Positions 47,245 through 60,422 of a stretch of DNA of 64,000 nucleotides are shown here, one piece after another. This stretch comes from Rostratula benghalensis. Lineage: Eukaryota; Chordata; Aves; Charadriiformes; Rostratulidae. The stretch lies in the NCBI GenBank assembly GCA_013399305.1, contig VXAI01000241.1, forward strand, positions 500,606 through 564,605, read 5' to 3'. Positions within the stretch are counted from its first letter, which is position 1, and each line of letters starts with the position of its first letter. The notes under the pieces are model-generated. The model had not been told where the DNA came from. It saw only the letters and a program-made list of their open reading frames with translations, and did no database searches. Made by a program: the position numbers and the translations under genes.

Positions 47245-47345
47245 TTACCTGCAATTCTGTGCAGATCATAACTTTCTAGCTTCCCTTTGGGATATTATGT
47301 GAGATAGTGTCAAAACCTTTCCTTAAGTTCCACCACAGCAATCAG
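47245..47345 (-). mobile_element. very old CR1-like remnant (antisense)
   Basis: On minus, GGAAAGGTTTTGACACTATC, followed by TCACATAATATCC and AGGGAAGCTAGA, corresponds to the conserved CR1 block encoding KAFDTVSHNIL and the next helix of the reverse transcriptase. It is highly diverged and the boundaries are approximate. A strong GTAAGT donor lies at its edge (rc 47245-47250), which is probably coincidental. Confidence 0.5.
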
Positions 47346-50300
47346 TTCACACAAGTGCACGACCCTGGTTACAAGTAGTAATTTTGAAAATGTCGAGCTA
47401 TCTATTATTTATTACTTTTTTATATTGTAGGTATTACTGCACTATTATTTTTTTTATTGCTTTTCAGAAAAAAAAAAAAACTTCTCTGGAAGCCTAGCTT
47501 TCAGTTTGTAAAGAATTCTTTCAAATTGTCTCTTACAGTTATAAATATTAAATATGCAAAGCTTGCAAGACAATCAGTGGAAAGCTTATGGAAAACTAAT
47601 AGTGAATCCTGATTTTATAGTGTTAGACTCTTCAATAATAGGGAGTGGTTGTAACTCCTGCTAAGGATTAAATGATTCAAAGCAGTCTTGCTTTTTTATA
47701 TATATATTACAAAAACTGGCTTAATAGTCAATTACTATTTTTCAGACACAGACCAAGTTTACTTTTGCAATTACACAGCTGCATGCATAGTCTTCCTTTG
47801 GTAAGGAAATGTTTTTTAGAACTAGATTTTATTGGAAGTTGTTTGTGGTTTTTTTCATGGTAATAGTTCTGTGTTCTGATTTTAAGCCAAATTTAATTTG
47901 CTAACCAAAGAAAGACCTCACCTATATGAATTAAGAGTCACCTCTGAGATGTTATAAGGCTAAACAACATTAACTTTTATTCATGGCGAACAGCAAAATA
48001 CTGAGAGCAGCTACAGCAGGTAAAAATGGACTTTGGAGTGTTTTTACAAAGAATTCTTTCTCTATATGGGTGACAATACAAGGACTATCCCCATCCTATC
48101 TAGGTCACATGGGGTGAAGTGTTTGGTCAGTCAAGCTCCACATCCCAAGTGAAGCAATAAGGTAGAAATTCAATAAACCTCTCTTTGACAAGGCTGAGGT
48201 ACTGTTGCCCTGACCAAATATCAGTGTATCACACACTCTGCATTTTAGGACAAAAGAATTCCAATCTTAGCAGCAAAAAGCAAAAATTCATTAGGAATTC
48301 AAAACTGCCAAGATAAACAAAAAGTTGTCTTTCATAGAAAAAATGAAAAAATGCAGAACTGATTTTATTTGGTTAAATTTCACTGGAGGTACTTCCTTTT
48401 CAGATCACTGTTGTCTGCCATCTACCTACTTTCTAGACAAGGATTTACAATGACTCCAGTGAGAGTCCTTGTCTGATTTCATTTTCCTAGGAGCTTTTTT
48501 TCCATATTCTTCTCCTTTTATTTCCATCTTATTGTGCAGCTTGATTATTGTATTTGTACCGAACCAGAGAATACTCCAGGAGATTCTGAATACTGACATT
48601 TTCTCAGTAGTAAATTTGCAGTGGGCTTCTTTAGACATCAGTTATTTTAGTTCTGCTCTCCTCTGTCTTTCTCTCCTGGATGCTTAGCTTTCAGGTAGAA
48701 TGGAATTTGCTCTCTGGCTGGTCTTTTGACATGCTGTGGAGATGATCACTGCTAGGGGTGGTAGTGTTTTCCCCAAGGGAAGAGGCTGTGCTTGTGGGAG
48801 CTTTTCAGAAATGCCTTGGAAGACTCAATGGAGAGCATCATGTTTCCTCCCATACCAGGAGCTGAGATTCACTTTCACAAAAAGATTACTGTGTTCCCTC
48901 ACTTGCTGGACCAGACTCACAGCAGAGCCAAAGGTTATGCTGCAGTCAACATTCTGGAGGTATAGCTGTTTAGTGCTAAACCATGGTTTTTTTGCACCTT
49001 GTTTTTCTCTTTTGGAAAAGAGCCATGTGATTGTGTCCTTTTTACCTTCTCATATAAAAGATGTGTGAAATTGCATGTATTAATGTGCCTGGTTAATGCT
49101 TTGGTTTTCCAAATCTGTAATCTTCGGTACATGCAGTACAATTCTGAAGACTGTGAAAGAGGAAAATGAGAGTGGTAAGTGGGAACACCATGCTCCAAGA
49201 GAGAGACAGAGCAAAAAAGGCAATGGAAAACCAGTATTTATCTGGCACTAAGTGTTGAATTCTAGTAGATAGCTAACATCTTTGATGACCATTGTCTAAC
49301 TGTCAAGTATAATACTTTCATATCATCTCAAATAGCAAAGTACATGAAAAGAACTGAACTGAGAAACTTATCTGTGCCTTATATGCCTCATCATATGTTA
49401 GCATTATTTAAGTTATTTAACATAGAGATCCTGTGTAATATTAGTAAAATCAAATGCATAAAAGTTGTGACCGCAACTAAGAGAATAAGACAAGTTTGGC
49501 TTTAGCACAACTGATAATTGTTGACACATGTCTCTTCTGCCATTCACACTTGCTTGTCTTAAGCCTTTTTCCTATGATGGCTACAAAACCACTACATGAC
49601 TGGAAACAGTCCTTTTGAAATCTTACACTGAGTCCTGATATGCTATATATTATTGTCAAGTACTCCCCAGTCATCAAACATACATAAACTCTCTCATTAA
49701 AGTGCAATTGTAATACACTTAAGTAATTCAAAGATCCTAAGGTTCAGAACAGGCAACTTGAAATGTCTTACCAAAGCTTCACTTTCAGAAATTCTGTGTA
49801 ATGTGCAGAGCTATATATTCATGAATTTGGCTAACATCTCAGTTGCACTGATGCCAGGTTCAACAGTAACTCCCTCATGTATTAATGAGAGTGTTATTTT
49901 GACTTATTGTATAACTTGTGCTAAGGAGTAAATCACTCTACAGTATGTAAAACAATTATTCTGCAAGGGCAGTCTGTTTCTACAAGCCAGAAAACAATAC
50001 AGATCTTAACTTACAGCAAACCAAAGGTGGCCATCTGTGTCAAATGAACACGTACATGAGATTTTATAAGCACTGAAATAAAACTGTCTCTAAACCAGGT
50101 GAAAGACAAGACATCAGGTTACTCAATTTAAAATAGAAAAGGCCTATGAACCAGTTAAATACTGTCACAACATAGATAGCATCTCTCACACTGAGTAGAG
50201 AATGGTCCCAATGTACAGGCTGCTACCTCCTCCTCCTTTTTGCTCAGAAACCATTGTGACACACTCCTGACACATACCATGGCCTTTTTGAGGTCACGAG

Positions 50301-53300
50301 TTTGCAAAGTGCTAAATTCCTGTTGCTATAACTTGGCTTTGATACTGCCAGGCTGTTGATATGCAATACCTGCTCCAGTACATTAGCTAGTCAGCATGGC
50401 ACCGTCCTTATCATGGCTTGTTTACTATAACCCCTGGGCAGGGTTTAGCCGGTTGCAAACATTTGTTTTCATAAAACATTGGGCAGATACTTCTGCCTCT
50501 CTGTACTCTTCCCTCTTTTAGATTTTGGAAGTAAATGCTCCCTTCCTGAAAATGCAATTTATGAGTGACTGAGAGTTTTTCTTCTTGATACATCAAATTG
50601 GATAGTTTCAGTTTCTCATTTTTTGGACTTTATATTTCATGAGACTTAAAGACAGGTGATAATTTAAAGTTATCCCTGCATGAAAAGAATCCTGGAATGT
50701 ATCAGCTGACCTGAATGAACTCACTCCCAGACATGTGGCTGGGAATCTCACTTTGAATAGCACTATACAGAGGGATGCATGAAAATGTGGCAACATGACT
50801 TTAAGTTTAATTTTAGTACAAAAGATTATTTTATTGCATTACCAAAGCCTAGGTGTATCTCACTGACAAACAGAAGCATCACACATAATAATATATTTGA
50901 CTAAGGAGATTGTAATTGACAAATTAGTATTGGTACTGTGCCTTTAAGGTTTCTTCAGGTCTTCTGTTTTTGCTGCCAGTACACAAATACCCCTGAAATG
51001 TTTGTAGTGGGAGGATTTGCTAGCTTTGGCAGAGCAGGAAAAGAATTTAAAGAAGGCTTTTTGGCACAGATTCAAGATAAAAGCATGATTCTTATTTGCA
51101 GTATCTCAATTCCCTGAATGATTAATAAACCACATTTAGCATATGCTTCTGATGCTTTGAATATCTTCCCAAAGATGCGGTCATAACATTTTTTTGACTC
51201 TTAGGAAATAATGTAGGAATTACTACAGGAATTAACTGTAGTGAAAACTGCTGTATTTGATTGCTTAACTTTCAACCAGAATGCACCTGCTCCCTTGGAA
51301 TTTTGGATGTCTTGGAAAATGTAATTATGGCAATGTATCTGAGAATAAGGCAAGAAATTCTAAGGGAAATATTACTAGTAGTATTGTGTGAAACTTGCAG
51401 CTTTATTTACTGTCACATTGTATATTGTAATAAAGGGAACCATACATAATACACCATTTTTTTTTTACTTTAGAAGCCAGTATGATTTCAGATCGAGCTA
51501 AGTATAACCATAAAGGAGGAAAAAATATTTCAAAACTTTGCTTATATGTAGATCCCAAAGCTGGGGGCAAGGGTAGGGGGGGTCCCCCTGTAAACTTCCC
51601 TTGGTAGGTATTTAATAGCATCGAACATGTGCAGGCCTTAAATTTAGCTCATCAGCTATCACAACAGCTGAACTGCTCCATGGAGGGGCAGGTGCTGTTG
51701 ATGTTACACACACTTCTGTGCTCAGAGCTATGCCCATGGAAAGCGTATACCGTACATTCCAGCTTCATGATGACACAGCTGTATCCCAGGATAAGCATTT
51801 CTACATTGCGGATGCTCCTCATCTGCCAGGACTGCTGATGTCTTGCAAACCCTGGTCAGAGCTTGTATGGCTCCCAGCAGAAACGCAAGATGGATCACCA
51901 CTTTCTCTTACAGGGGACTGGTGGTTCTATACACACAGTCTCACCATTCCTGACAAACAGCTGGTCATAAAATCCACAAATCAGTGGAATAAGTTCACAG
52001 AGTTGTCCAGAAATTTCCTCCATGCCCCTGGCATAAATAACAACAGCTTTTCACAGGCAGTTAGGCAAGGCTGCTACTCTCTGCTGATGAGGCTTGCCTT
52101 GTCTAAAACAGAAGAGTGTAAGTCATTTATACAGAAAGAAGTGTACAGAGAAACAAAGATAATTTTGGAGGGCAGTCAGCACAAGGGAAGGAGAAGAAGG
52201 CACACCAGCTCTGAAATAGCAGAACAAGAGTGACACACACCAGCTGGACACCTCTGAACTGGAAGATGTCATCAGCATATCATCACCGCCATGACTGCTG
52301 CTCCACAGACATCCAGTTTAATCTCATCCTAGGTTTTCCAGCACTTCACAAACCAAGTCATCTAGATAAAGGTTATACCCTCTCACAATGAGTCATCTCA
52401 CATGCCCCTTCCTTACCCTCAGCTTCTCAATTTGTTTTTTGACTTAGAGCTGATAACTTGCCTTTGAGCAAGGTTAGATTTGCTTCATCATATTGCCAAG
52501 GAAGAGGATGCCATTGTGCAGGAGTGTCCATCAGGAATTTAGATCACCATGTCTGCACTAGGAATGATTCTCCTGCCAGAGCGTGCCACTTGGGCCTGCC
52601 ACCCTATGGAGACAGCTGTCATCTCTTTGACACAGTAGACTTTTCACTTCCCAGTCACAAGACAGAACAGAAAATCCCACTCTAAAGAGTGTTGCATGAC
52701 ATCTCTGTGGCTGCTCAAGACTTCCTTGTCATGTAGGCTGAGTAAGGAGTCTTTTCCACTTACTACTCCAAAATTATGTCAGAGGAACGTATTCAAAAAC
52801 AGCACATAACTTTAAAGAGACGATGGGAAACAGTGCATGGAGAAGAGAAAAAGCCTTTTGGACAAATTATTACTCAGCCCCTGAGCTGGGAGAGCAGGAA
52901 GCAGGGAGAGAATGCTGCATGTGATGAGTCCATCTTCATCTAAGAAGAAATGCTTAGTAGCCATAACAGGAGGAGTCTTGCCTGCTGAAGCAGGATAGCC
53001 AGGGGAACGAAACTCTAGAACCTCTTTACAGCTGAACCAGTGGCTATGAAGACCTTGATATTCTTCAACCTGGCTCCAGCACATTAAACTAGTCTCTCAG
53101 CTGTATCAAAAGGAGACTGACAACACCTGAATATTGGAAAAACACAAGGTTGGTTATGAGTTGTAAGAAATAAAAGGGTGAATTACATGACCTTGTAGTT
53201 CCTCAGGTGGCTCCAGCATGGAGTACCCATGCAATGTTGTTCTCAAGCGCAGCTGGTCTCAGCAGCAGGTGCAAAGTTGCACTGCCCTGGGAGCTGGAAG

Positions 53301-56300
53301 AGGCTCCAAGTGGGGAATTGTTAAGATAGGAAACATTAAGTAGGAGAGCTGAAGCACCTTCTGGGTTTTTTTTTCCTTTTATTTTATGTTTGGAGGAGGT
53401 GAAAAGTGTCTGGTACCGAATGACCTCCATAGACCACTTGAACTGCTCAAGGTCTCCTCTAAGAGTCAGTTTTGTTCTTCGCTTTGACTTGGTGTCTCCC
53501 AAGTTTAGGGTGCTTTTTCTTCTATTACAGCTTCTGGCAACATCACACTCATCTAACTAAAAGGAAAATTGTTCAGGGCAGTATACCTATGTTTAGTTCA
53601 CATGTTTGACATCAGACACAGAAATGGAAGAGAATAACCCTGAACTTAGAAACTAACTGCCTAGAATGCAGAAGTATTTAGAAGGCTCCAGTTTGCAGTA
53701 CACCTGAGTTGAAAATTTAAACATCAAAATAATTTTTATTGTAGAATCAGCATTGAGTCTCTAAATTGCTCATGTAAAAAACATCCTTCATAATCTACTC
53801 TTTAGTGAAATGTGTCCCTGCTGCAGGTAGTTCATCTTCCCTGTAGGTGAAATGAATAAATTGTACAGAAATGTCCGTAGCACATTATTTATGGGGAAAA
53901 ATATCTCCTTTTCAAATAAGACAAGTTTATTCTTTTTTGGTAATCAAGAAGTAAGTTTCTGACCACATACTCATAGAATTCAATGACACATAGAGAAGGT
54001 GACTATTCTATTGAGTGCAAAATGTCATGGAGATTGGAACAAGCAAAGGTGTTATACCACTTTATTGCTAAGACACCTCTATGTAACTGCAAACCAACAG
54101 TATGACATAGCTGAACTTCACAAAGGTATCATAGGAAGATATATCAGTCAGAATATTCCTTTTCTATGAGCTTTTTTTTCTCAAGAAAAAAAAAGAAGGG
54201 GATCTTTGTTCCTATTACTCAGAAAGCGAACTTTTAAATACTTGTGAAGGAAATTGTCAGGCGAAAATATAAAATTTTTAGAATCTGAACTCTGCTGTAC
54301 TAGGCATGGGTTATAGTTTAGTTGTCTCTTCATACTGCTAACCCCAGTAGCAGAGCAACAGCGCCCTACATTAAAGTACAAAACTGATATTTCCTGGGCT
54401 TTAGGTGCTTTTATGGCCATTTTTTAGCTTTTATTGGAGAAAAGGTTAAAATGAATTCATTTTTCACTAATTCAACCCTTTCCTTACTTTCTCATTTCCT
54501 TGAACTCAAGCTATTTCTTAGATCAACCCTAGAACCAAAGTCAAATAAAGTCTTGCCATTGCTATTAACGGGTGCTGCACCTGACTCTGATAGTTGACCA
54601 GTCACCAAAAGGGGTGAAGATAGCCCAGGCAAGGGAAGTCTTTCCTCCTTTGGTAGCCCTTGGGCACATGGTAAAGTTCATGCTCTGCAGCATATTCCCT
54701 CAGAGAGGCCGCTGGGTCTGTGGAGGAGCAGAGCAAGCCCAAAGCAGGCAACCCAAGCCAGGCCAAGGCTGGTGAGCTCAGGCTGTTCAGGAGTACAAGG
54801 GCAGTAGGGAATGGGGTTTGCTGCCTCACTGCACCTCTGGTGGAGCCACGTGGCAGCAGGGTGCAATTCCCATTTGAGACAAGCACTGGGAACAGACTAC
54901 CTACAATCAACACAGCTACAGATTTACTTACCCAAAAGTTGAGGATTTTTTTCCTGATGTGTATTGAATCCTGTTTTTTTTCTAGATGCAATTCCTGGAT
55001 TACTCTTAGCAAGTGTTTCTCTTATTGCTGCTATAAAATTTCAGAAAAAAATATTCATTTATTTTAAATTGCCAAAATATAGGTAATCCAGAGCATGCTT
55101 GTCTTTAAATATAGGCACATACTTATATAAACACAGTCCAAACATTTCTTTCACTCTACCTGAAGAACTTTGAACAGATAATTAATCTGTTCTGGACTTT
55201 AGAATAGAACTAGATACAAATTATAATACTAGCCTATTCTCAGCAAGGTCCATAGTCACTTCGAAAGAAGTTGTACATGTGTTGTATATGTCAAGTGTTT
55301 TAAATTATAGGGGAGTTAAAAATTAAACAGGGAACGTTCTAGATAATTACTGACTTTTCATGCATGTGTTGACTGAATATTTTGCACTGGATATAGGAAA
55401 ACACTTGATTCTATAGGGCTTAGTGGTTTACTGTTCTTTGGGAGAAAGAGATGCTTAAGTGAGATCAATGTTTCAAAATATTCTTTGCAGATTTATGTTA
55501 TCTTTCATCTGAGACTGTATAAAAAGAAGGCTGTTACTGGCAAACTTTGGAAGATACTGTTTCAGAGAATCAGTTTTGGCCAAAGCAGTAGTACTTGACA
55601 CATGAAAACAACCCCTAACAACTAAGCAGCTGGCTTTTCTGTAAATTTAATTATTGATCCCTTGGCCTTAATAAACTAAAACACCTGTTGCAATAGCATA
55701 ATTGCAACATAAGTACTGATGTGATACTTATACCACCACATGTGGTACCAAAGTTGCTTTGCTCCACTCTTATTTTTTATTAACAAAACTGATGCTTATG
55801 AAATTTGTTACCAAGTTCAGAATATTGGAAATTGGAATCGGACTGTTTTTACCCATGCCTACCCCCAGCAAAACACTTAGACATATGCCTAACTATAAGC
55901 GTTTAAATAGTCTCATTGATTCCAATTAAGGAGTTGCTCACTGAGCCTGCAGAATCTTGTGGACCCACTGACTGCCATGTGTCCTATACTGTTGACAGTA
56001 TATTGCAAATCAGAATTGAAAGGTCTGCATGCAACAGGAAAAGGGTACCTTCTGTGTCAGGAAGGCACGGCAGCTGCTTTATAATCTCCAACATTTCACT
56101 GTGCACTGATAGAAAATTCAACCACACATGTACATGTGTCTCTATACTATGTTAGTGGCATAGGACCTGCATTTGCTTTTCTTCAAACAATCAGATCCAG
56201 AGGACAAGACTAGGACAGGCTGAAAATGACAAAGCAGCATGTACCACAAGCTTTCTTTGCAGGCAGAGTTGAGGCAGAATTACTCTACCTACGAACAAGT

Positions 56301-56639
56301 CATGCAATGCATGCCGTATACTCCAGAAATTATTTAAAACAGGTCACTGACATTTCAAGAGGGACTTTGTGTTCACAAGACACCTGCCAAAATTTTACTC
56401 CCATTATTTCAGTAAAGTGCAAAGATCCCAGTCAGCATAAATATCCTTGCTGCACAGACCTTGCACAAAGCCAAGGCGCATATGAGAGTGTAGCAAGAGA
56501 AGGACAAACAAGAATAGGAGCGCAGTGGTAATATCACAGTATCAGAGAAAAACAGCAGTAGAAACATGCTCATGAGGTCATGCTGCTGTTCTTCCCGCCT
56601 CACTGTCCCAAGGCTGTCCCAATTATACGTAGACTGTTC
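47346..56639. other. AT-rich sequence without a recognised gene
   Basis: The longest open frame outside CR1 with an ATG starts at 51730 and ends with a stop at 52231-52233 (167 codons). It follows an acceptor-like TTCTGTGCTCAG. It matches nothing I know and is near the length expected once by chance. GC-richer sequence at 54600-54880 has several overlapping open frames on both strands and no recognised repeat. At 49138-49174 a plus-strand 37-base segment has an acceptor, 12 codons and a good GTAAGT donor. Confidence 0.55.
56124..56139. repeat. 16-bp perfect palindrome
   Basis: ACACATGTACATGTGT is fully self-complementary. This is most likely incidental to a CA/TG-rich stretch. Confidence 0.8.
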
Positions 56640-56830
56640 CTCATTGCTCTTTGTCTAACTTGTTCTGTACAACCTCCAGTGATGAAGGCACTACAGCTTT
56701 CATAAGTGAGTTATTCCAGCACTGCAGTGTCCCAGAGAGGGAAGACAGACTGTTCCCTTGTTTTTCACAGCAGCCTTTACGTATTTCAAGACCAGTTACA
56801 TGCATTAGATTAGACAAGAACTTTGATTCT
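56640..56830 (-). mobile_element. old CR1/L3-like remnant (antisense)
   Basis: The order of short matches follows the reverse complement of old amniote CR1 3' regions: TCTAACTTGTTCTGTACAAC, CCTCCAGTGATGAAGGCAC, AGTTATTCCAGCACTG, CAGCAGCCTTTACGTATTTC and AAGACCAGTTACATG. In the consensus these correspond to the segments on closing the nerve-like TTGTTCCAGTG block and the TTGTAACAACCTTTTA block. It is strongly diverged, with uncertain limits. Confidence 0.5.
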
Positions 56831-57201
56831 GACTGAGCTAACAGTTGGTTTATATTTCAGGCAGTTATTGATTGCTGGCTTATGTTGTGGTCATTTTCAA
56901 ACATTCTCCTATCTTCTTTTAACTTGACGTACTCCCTGAGTGTAGCTAAGGGCTCAGGATTAGCATATTCAATTTAGCTAGTTGCTCAAACCCTCCTTCT
57001 CCCAAATGTGCACGTACAGGAGGAGCAGCAATGCTTGTGGAGCCTGCCAGATGTTGGTACAGAGGATTCACAGGCAATCTCAACACCATAGAGAGTTCAG
57101 AGAAAACACGGCTCAATTTCAGACACCCGTCCATGTACATTTATGGCTTTTTTTCCTAAACAGTCTCACTGCATTGGGAGAAATAGGAAACAGTCGCTCA
57201 C

Positions 57202-57264
57202 CTTGAAAGCTTGCAGAAAATTTTGACCACTACTTGGGCTGATAACAACATCCATATGAAGTTG
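57202..57264 (-). other. possible exon (unrecognised, 21 codons)
   Basis: Minus strand: an excellent acceptor (TGCACTCTTCCTATATCCCAG broken at the final G), 63 bases, and an excellent donor (TTTCAAG then GTGAGCG). Phase 0 at both ends gives a frame starting QLHMDVVISPSSGQNFLQAF. A second frame is also open. Of all exon-like segments in the window this has the best pair of splice sites. It would be the most 5' member of the phase-consistent minus-strand chain. No family is recognised. Confidence 0.33.
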
Positions 57265-57493
57265 CTGGGATATAGGAAGAGTGCAGCCACTCTCAGACAC
57301 TGTTGGCAGGGTGCCAGAGCACCAAGGCAATGGGACATGAATTGGGAAAGCTGGACTCGTTGGAAGCCCCAGCTTCAGCCTTGTGGCTCAGCCTCTCATG
57401 TACAGCTGCTGGGTTTGTTAAAGGGACAAAGGGAAAAAGCATATTATTTTTAAAATATTAGGAAATGGTGGTTTTGTGTTACATTCAGTAAAT

Positions 57494-57509
57494 TCTAGAG
57501 TACTCTAGA
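57494..57509. repeat. 16-bp perfect palindrome
   Basis: TCTAGAGTACTCTAGA is fully self-complementary, with XbaI-like TCTAGA at both ends. No neighbouring feature explains it. Confidence 0.8.
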
Positions 57510-59640
57510 GTTATGTAATATTAGTGTTAAGGTAAGGCACACACGCACATTCAAGTCCTTGCCCAACTACTGTCTACTGCTGCGTGATATTTCCTAACTC
57601 CAGACTTTGCTGGAACAACATTCCACTGATTAGATTAATTTTTTTTAATAACATCAAGAAGTTTCCTTTGAAGGTTGATAATCTTCAGATACATGACTGT
57701 CCAGAACCAGATCCTAGGCAAAATACAATTAATGCAAAATTTTCTAGTTTTCTTATCAACACTCATCTCTTGAATTTCAGGCCTCAGATGGAAGTGTGCA
57801 TGTGCCGTTTGTAGGCACATGCCAAACCTCAGCTCATCATCCACTGACTGCTGCTTCCCTTCTGTTATGAGCAACGTATTCCACAAGGCACTCCCATTTC
57901 TGCTCTCTCTTGCCTTCCTCCTTTCTCAGGACTCACACCCCACCAGGAAACTTCCTCTTCTTCCTCAAAGGCAGAAGCAGCAGAGGGAGCATTTAGAGCA
58001 TGCAGAGACAAGTGCTCTGGCCATGCCTTACACCCCTAACACAACTCACACCTTGAAGCATCAGGACAGAGCCTGGCCAGTGCAATTCTTTCAAAAATTC
58101 ATCAGCCAAACTAATCTTCACCACGTGGCTAAGCTTGGGAAAACGTTAGAGAAGATCTTATAAGATGCATCCTGGACATGAAGGGGCCTTCACTTTCATG
58201 TAACAAATATCTCCTCCAAAGCATGGTCCTGTCTACACCAGTAAGATTTTGACTGTAATTTCTGTGGAAAAATACACTTTCCTCATCTGATTCTTGGGAA
58301 CAGCAACAACATTTTAAGTTGGAAATTATCTGAAATGTAATCCAAACTCAGTAAGGCATCTGCTTTGGAAAAGTCACTCCTTTCAACCAGGAGTTGTGCA
58401 GACCCTAAAATTTTAATCCAAGGTTTGGCAAAACCATGGGGAACAGAGTCTCATAAAAGGAACATGGACATCTCACATATAGATTGATACTAGATTGTAG
58501 TGGCACTCATTATCTCAAAAAAAGCCAGAACAGAAGCTTGTTATTCTGCAGAACCCTGGCTTCAGCAATGTTTTTTATGTCTATCTATTACATGTGCAGA
58601 AGTTCTTCAGATGGCTTTAAAAGTTATTTGGACCACAGCTTCTTCTGAATTGCACTGTATATATGTTGGCCTGAGTGATCAACCAGATGGTAGCGATTTG
58701 CCACAGAAAACAGCATACACAACCCAAACAATTATTTGGTATGACCCATTCAGAATCGAAAGTGCAGGAACAAATAGCAAGCTGTTCCTTGCTCAGTTTC
58801 CCTGTTCACCATCAGAACAGCTCAAAGCACACCAGAGGTGGCACATCTCTCTGCTCGCACTCACCATCAGCTGCTACTTTTGTCATTTGTCTGGTTTCTA
58901 CTCCTCACTCTCTTGCATCATGAAAGCTTGCTACTTTAAGCCAGTCTCTGCTATGCCACAGTCAGTCAGTGCTCTGACCTTTCTATTGCAATCAAGAAGG
59001 TATTGAGCAAAAACAGTGACTTCCAGAGTTTTCACTTGTTATTACATAAAAGGGGGTCATTTTTTGCTTCAGTCCCCATCAATGGAATAGTCTATTTTAA
59101 AGAGGTATGTATCTGTCAAATGAATGAAAACCATTAGGGCCTTACAGCACGATAATATTATAAAAGCTACTAAATACAAGACATAAAGTTCCACATTATG
59201 AATATAGGAGAACTAACAGTGCTCATAAAACTTGAATTACTGTACATGGAAATACAATATCTAAAAAACACTACAGGGACTAAAAGTTTGTATGTAGTGG
59301 TTTTGGTCCTGTCTACAAAGTATGTACAAGCATGACTTGTGCATGCTATCCTGCTATATTTATGTACAGCAAATAGAGAAGACCAGAATACAGAAACTCC
59401 TATTACTGTGCACAAATTAGTATGAAAAATGAGTAAAGATATTACTTGTTCTAAACTGAATATAAAGCTCTTAAATGTATTACAACTTCCTTGCTCAATG
59501 TATAGAACTGGCTTTTAATGTAGCTGTTAGCTGAAGTCAGTGGTATTTTGATGCATACAGGAAATTAAATATCTATTTCCTTCAATTTCCGTATGTTTAC
59601 CCAACACTATGGCTATCTCCCCAAGTCCTTTTTAGAATTA
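57510..59640. other. sequence without a recognised gene
   Basis: A 168-codon open frame at 58500-59006 begins with GTG, has no ATG near the start and has no recognised family. A GTGAGT donor on minus near 58850 lacks an acceptor upstream. Confidence 0.6.
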
Positions 59641-60422
59641 CAGAATCATAGAATCATTCAGGTTGGAAGAGACCCTTGGGATCATCGAGTCCAACCATCT
59701 GCCCTACTCTACAAATTCCTCCCCTACACCAAATCTCCCAGGACCACAACTAAACGACTCTTAAACACATTCAGGGATGGGGACTCTGTCACCTCCCTGG
59801 GCAGCCTATTCCAGGGTCTCTGCACTCTCTCCAGCACCTCGACATCTCTCTTGTGTTGAGGTACCCAGAACTGAACACAATACTCGAGGTGTGGCCTCAC
59901 CAGTGTTGAGTACAGGGAGACGATCACCTCCCTACCTTTGCTGGTCACACTATTTCTTATACAAGCCAGGATGCCATTGGCCTTCTTGGCCACCTGGGCA
60001 CACTGCTGGCTCACATTCAGGCACTTGTCAATTAGAACCCCCAGGTCCTTTTCTTCCAGGGAGCTCTCCAGCCACACTTCCCCAAGCCTGTAGCGATGCA
60101 TGGGGTTGTTGTGGCCCAAGTGCAGGACCTGTCACTTGGCCTTGTTGAAGCTCATCCTGTTGACATTGTCCCACACATGCAATCTATCCAAGTCCCTCTG
60201 AAGAGCTTCCCTGCCCTCCTGCAGATCAATACTCCCATCTAGCTCAGTGTCATCTGCAAACTTACTGATGGTACACTCTATATCCTTGTCGAGATCATCA
60301 ATAAAGACATTAAATAGTCCGAACAATGAGCCCTGAGGAACACCACGTGTGACCGGCTGCCAACTGGATTTAACTTCATTGAGCACCACTCTTTGGGACC
60401 GTCCATCCAGCCAGTGCTTTTA
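59641..60422 (-). mobile_element. CR1 LINE 3' fragment (antisense), best preserved copy
   Basis: It opens with CAGAATCATAGAATCATTCA, the reverse complement of an intact CR1 terminal tail, followed by GGTTGGAAGAGACCC and ATCGAGTCCAACC. On minus, two open frames remain: 60132-60389, containing the reverse-transcriptase motif FADD (60249-60260) preceded by [10 protein letters not shown], and 59724-60119, with the C-terminal [14 protein letters not shown] peptide. They are separated by a stop or frameshift. It is truncated 5' at about 60422, within ORF2. It looks the youngest copy in the window. Confidence 0.95.

Noticed and set aside
47245..47268. Excellent minus-strand splice donor (CAG then GTAAGTGC)
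   Set aside because: It falls at the edge of a decayed CR1 reverse-transcriptase remnant and no acceptor with an open frame precedes it.
51730..52233. 167-codon ATG open frame on plus, the longest outside CR1
   Set aside because: About one frame of this length is expected by chance in 64 kb of both strands. No family is recognised and no poly(A) signal lies close. Kept only as a note in the region entry.
58500..59006. 168-codon open frame on plus
   Set aside because: It begins with GTG, has no early ATG, is rich in Cys and Ser, and has no recognised domain or splice support.
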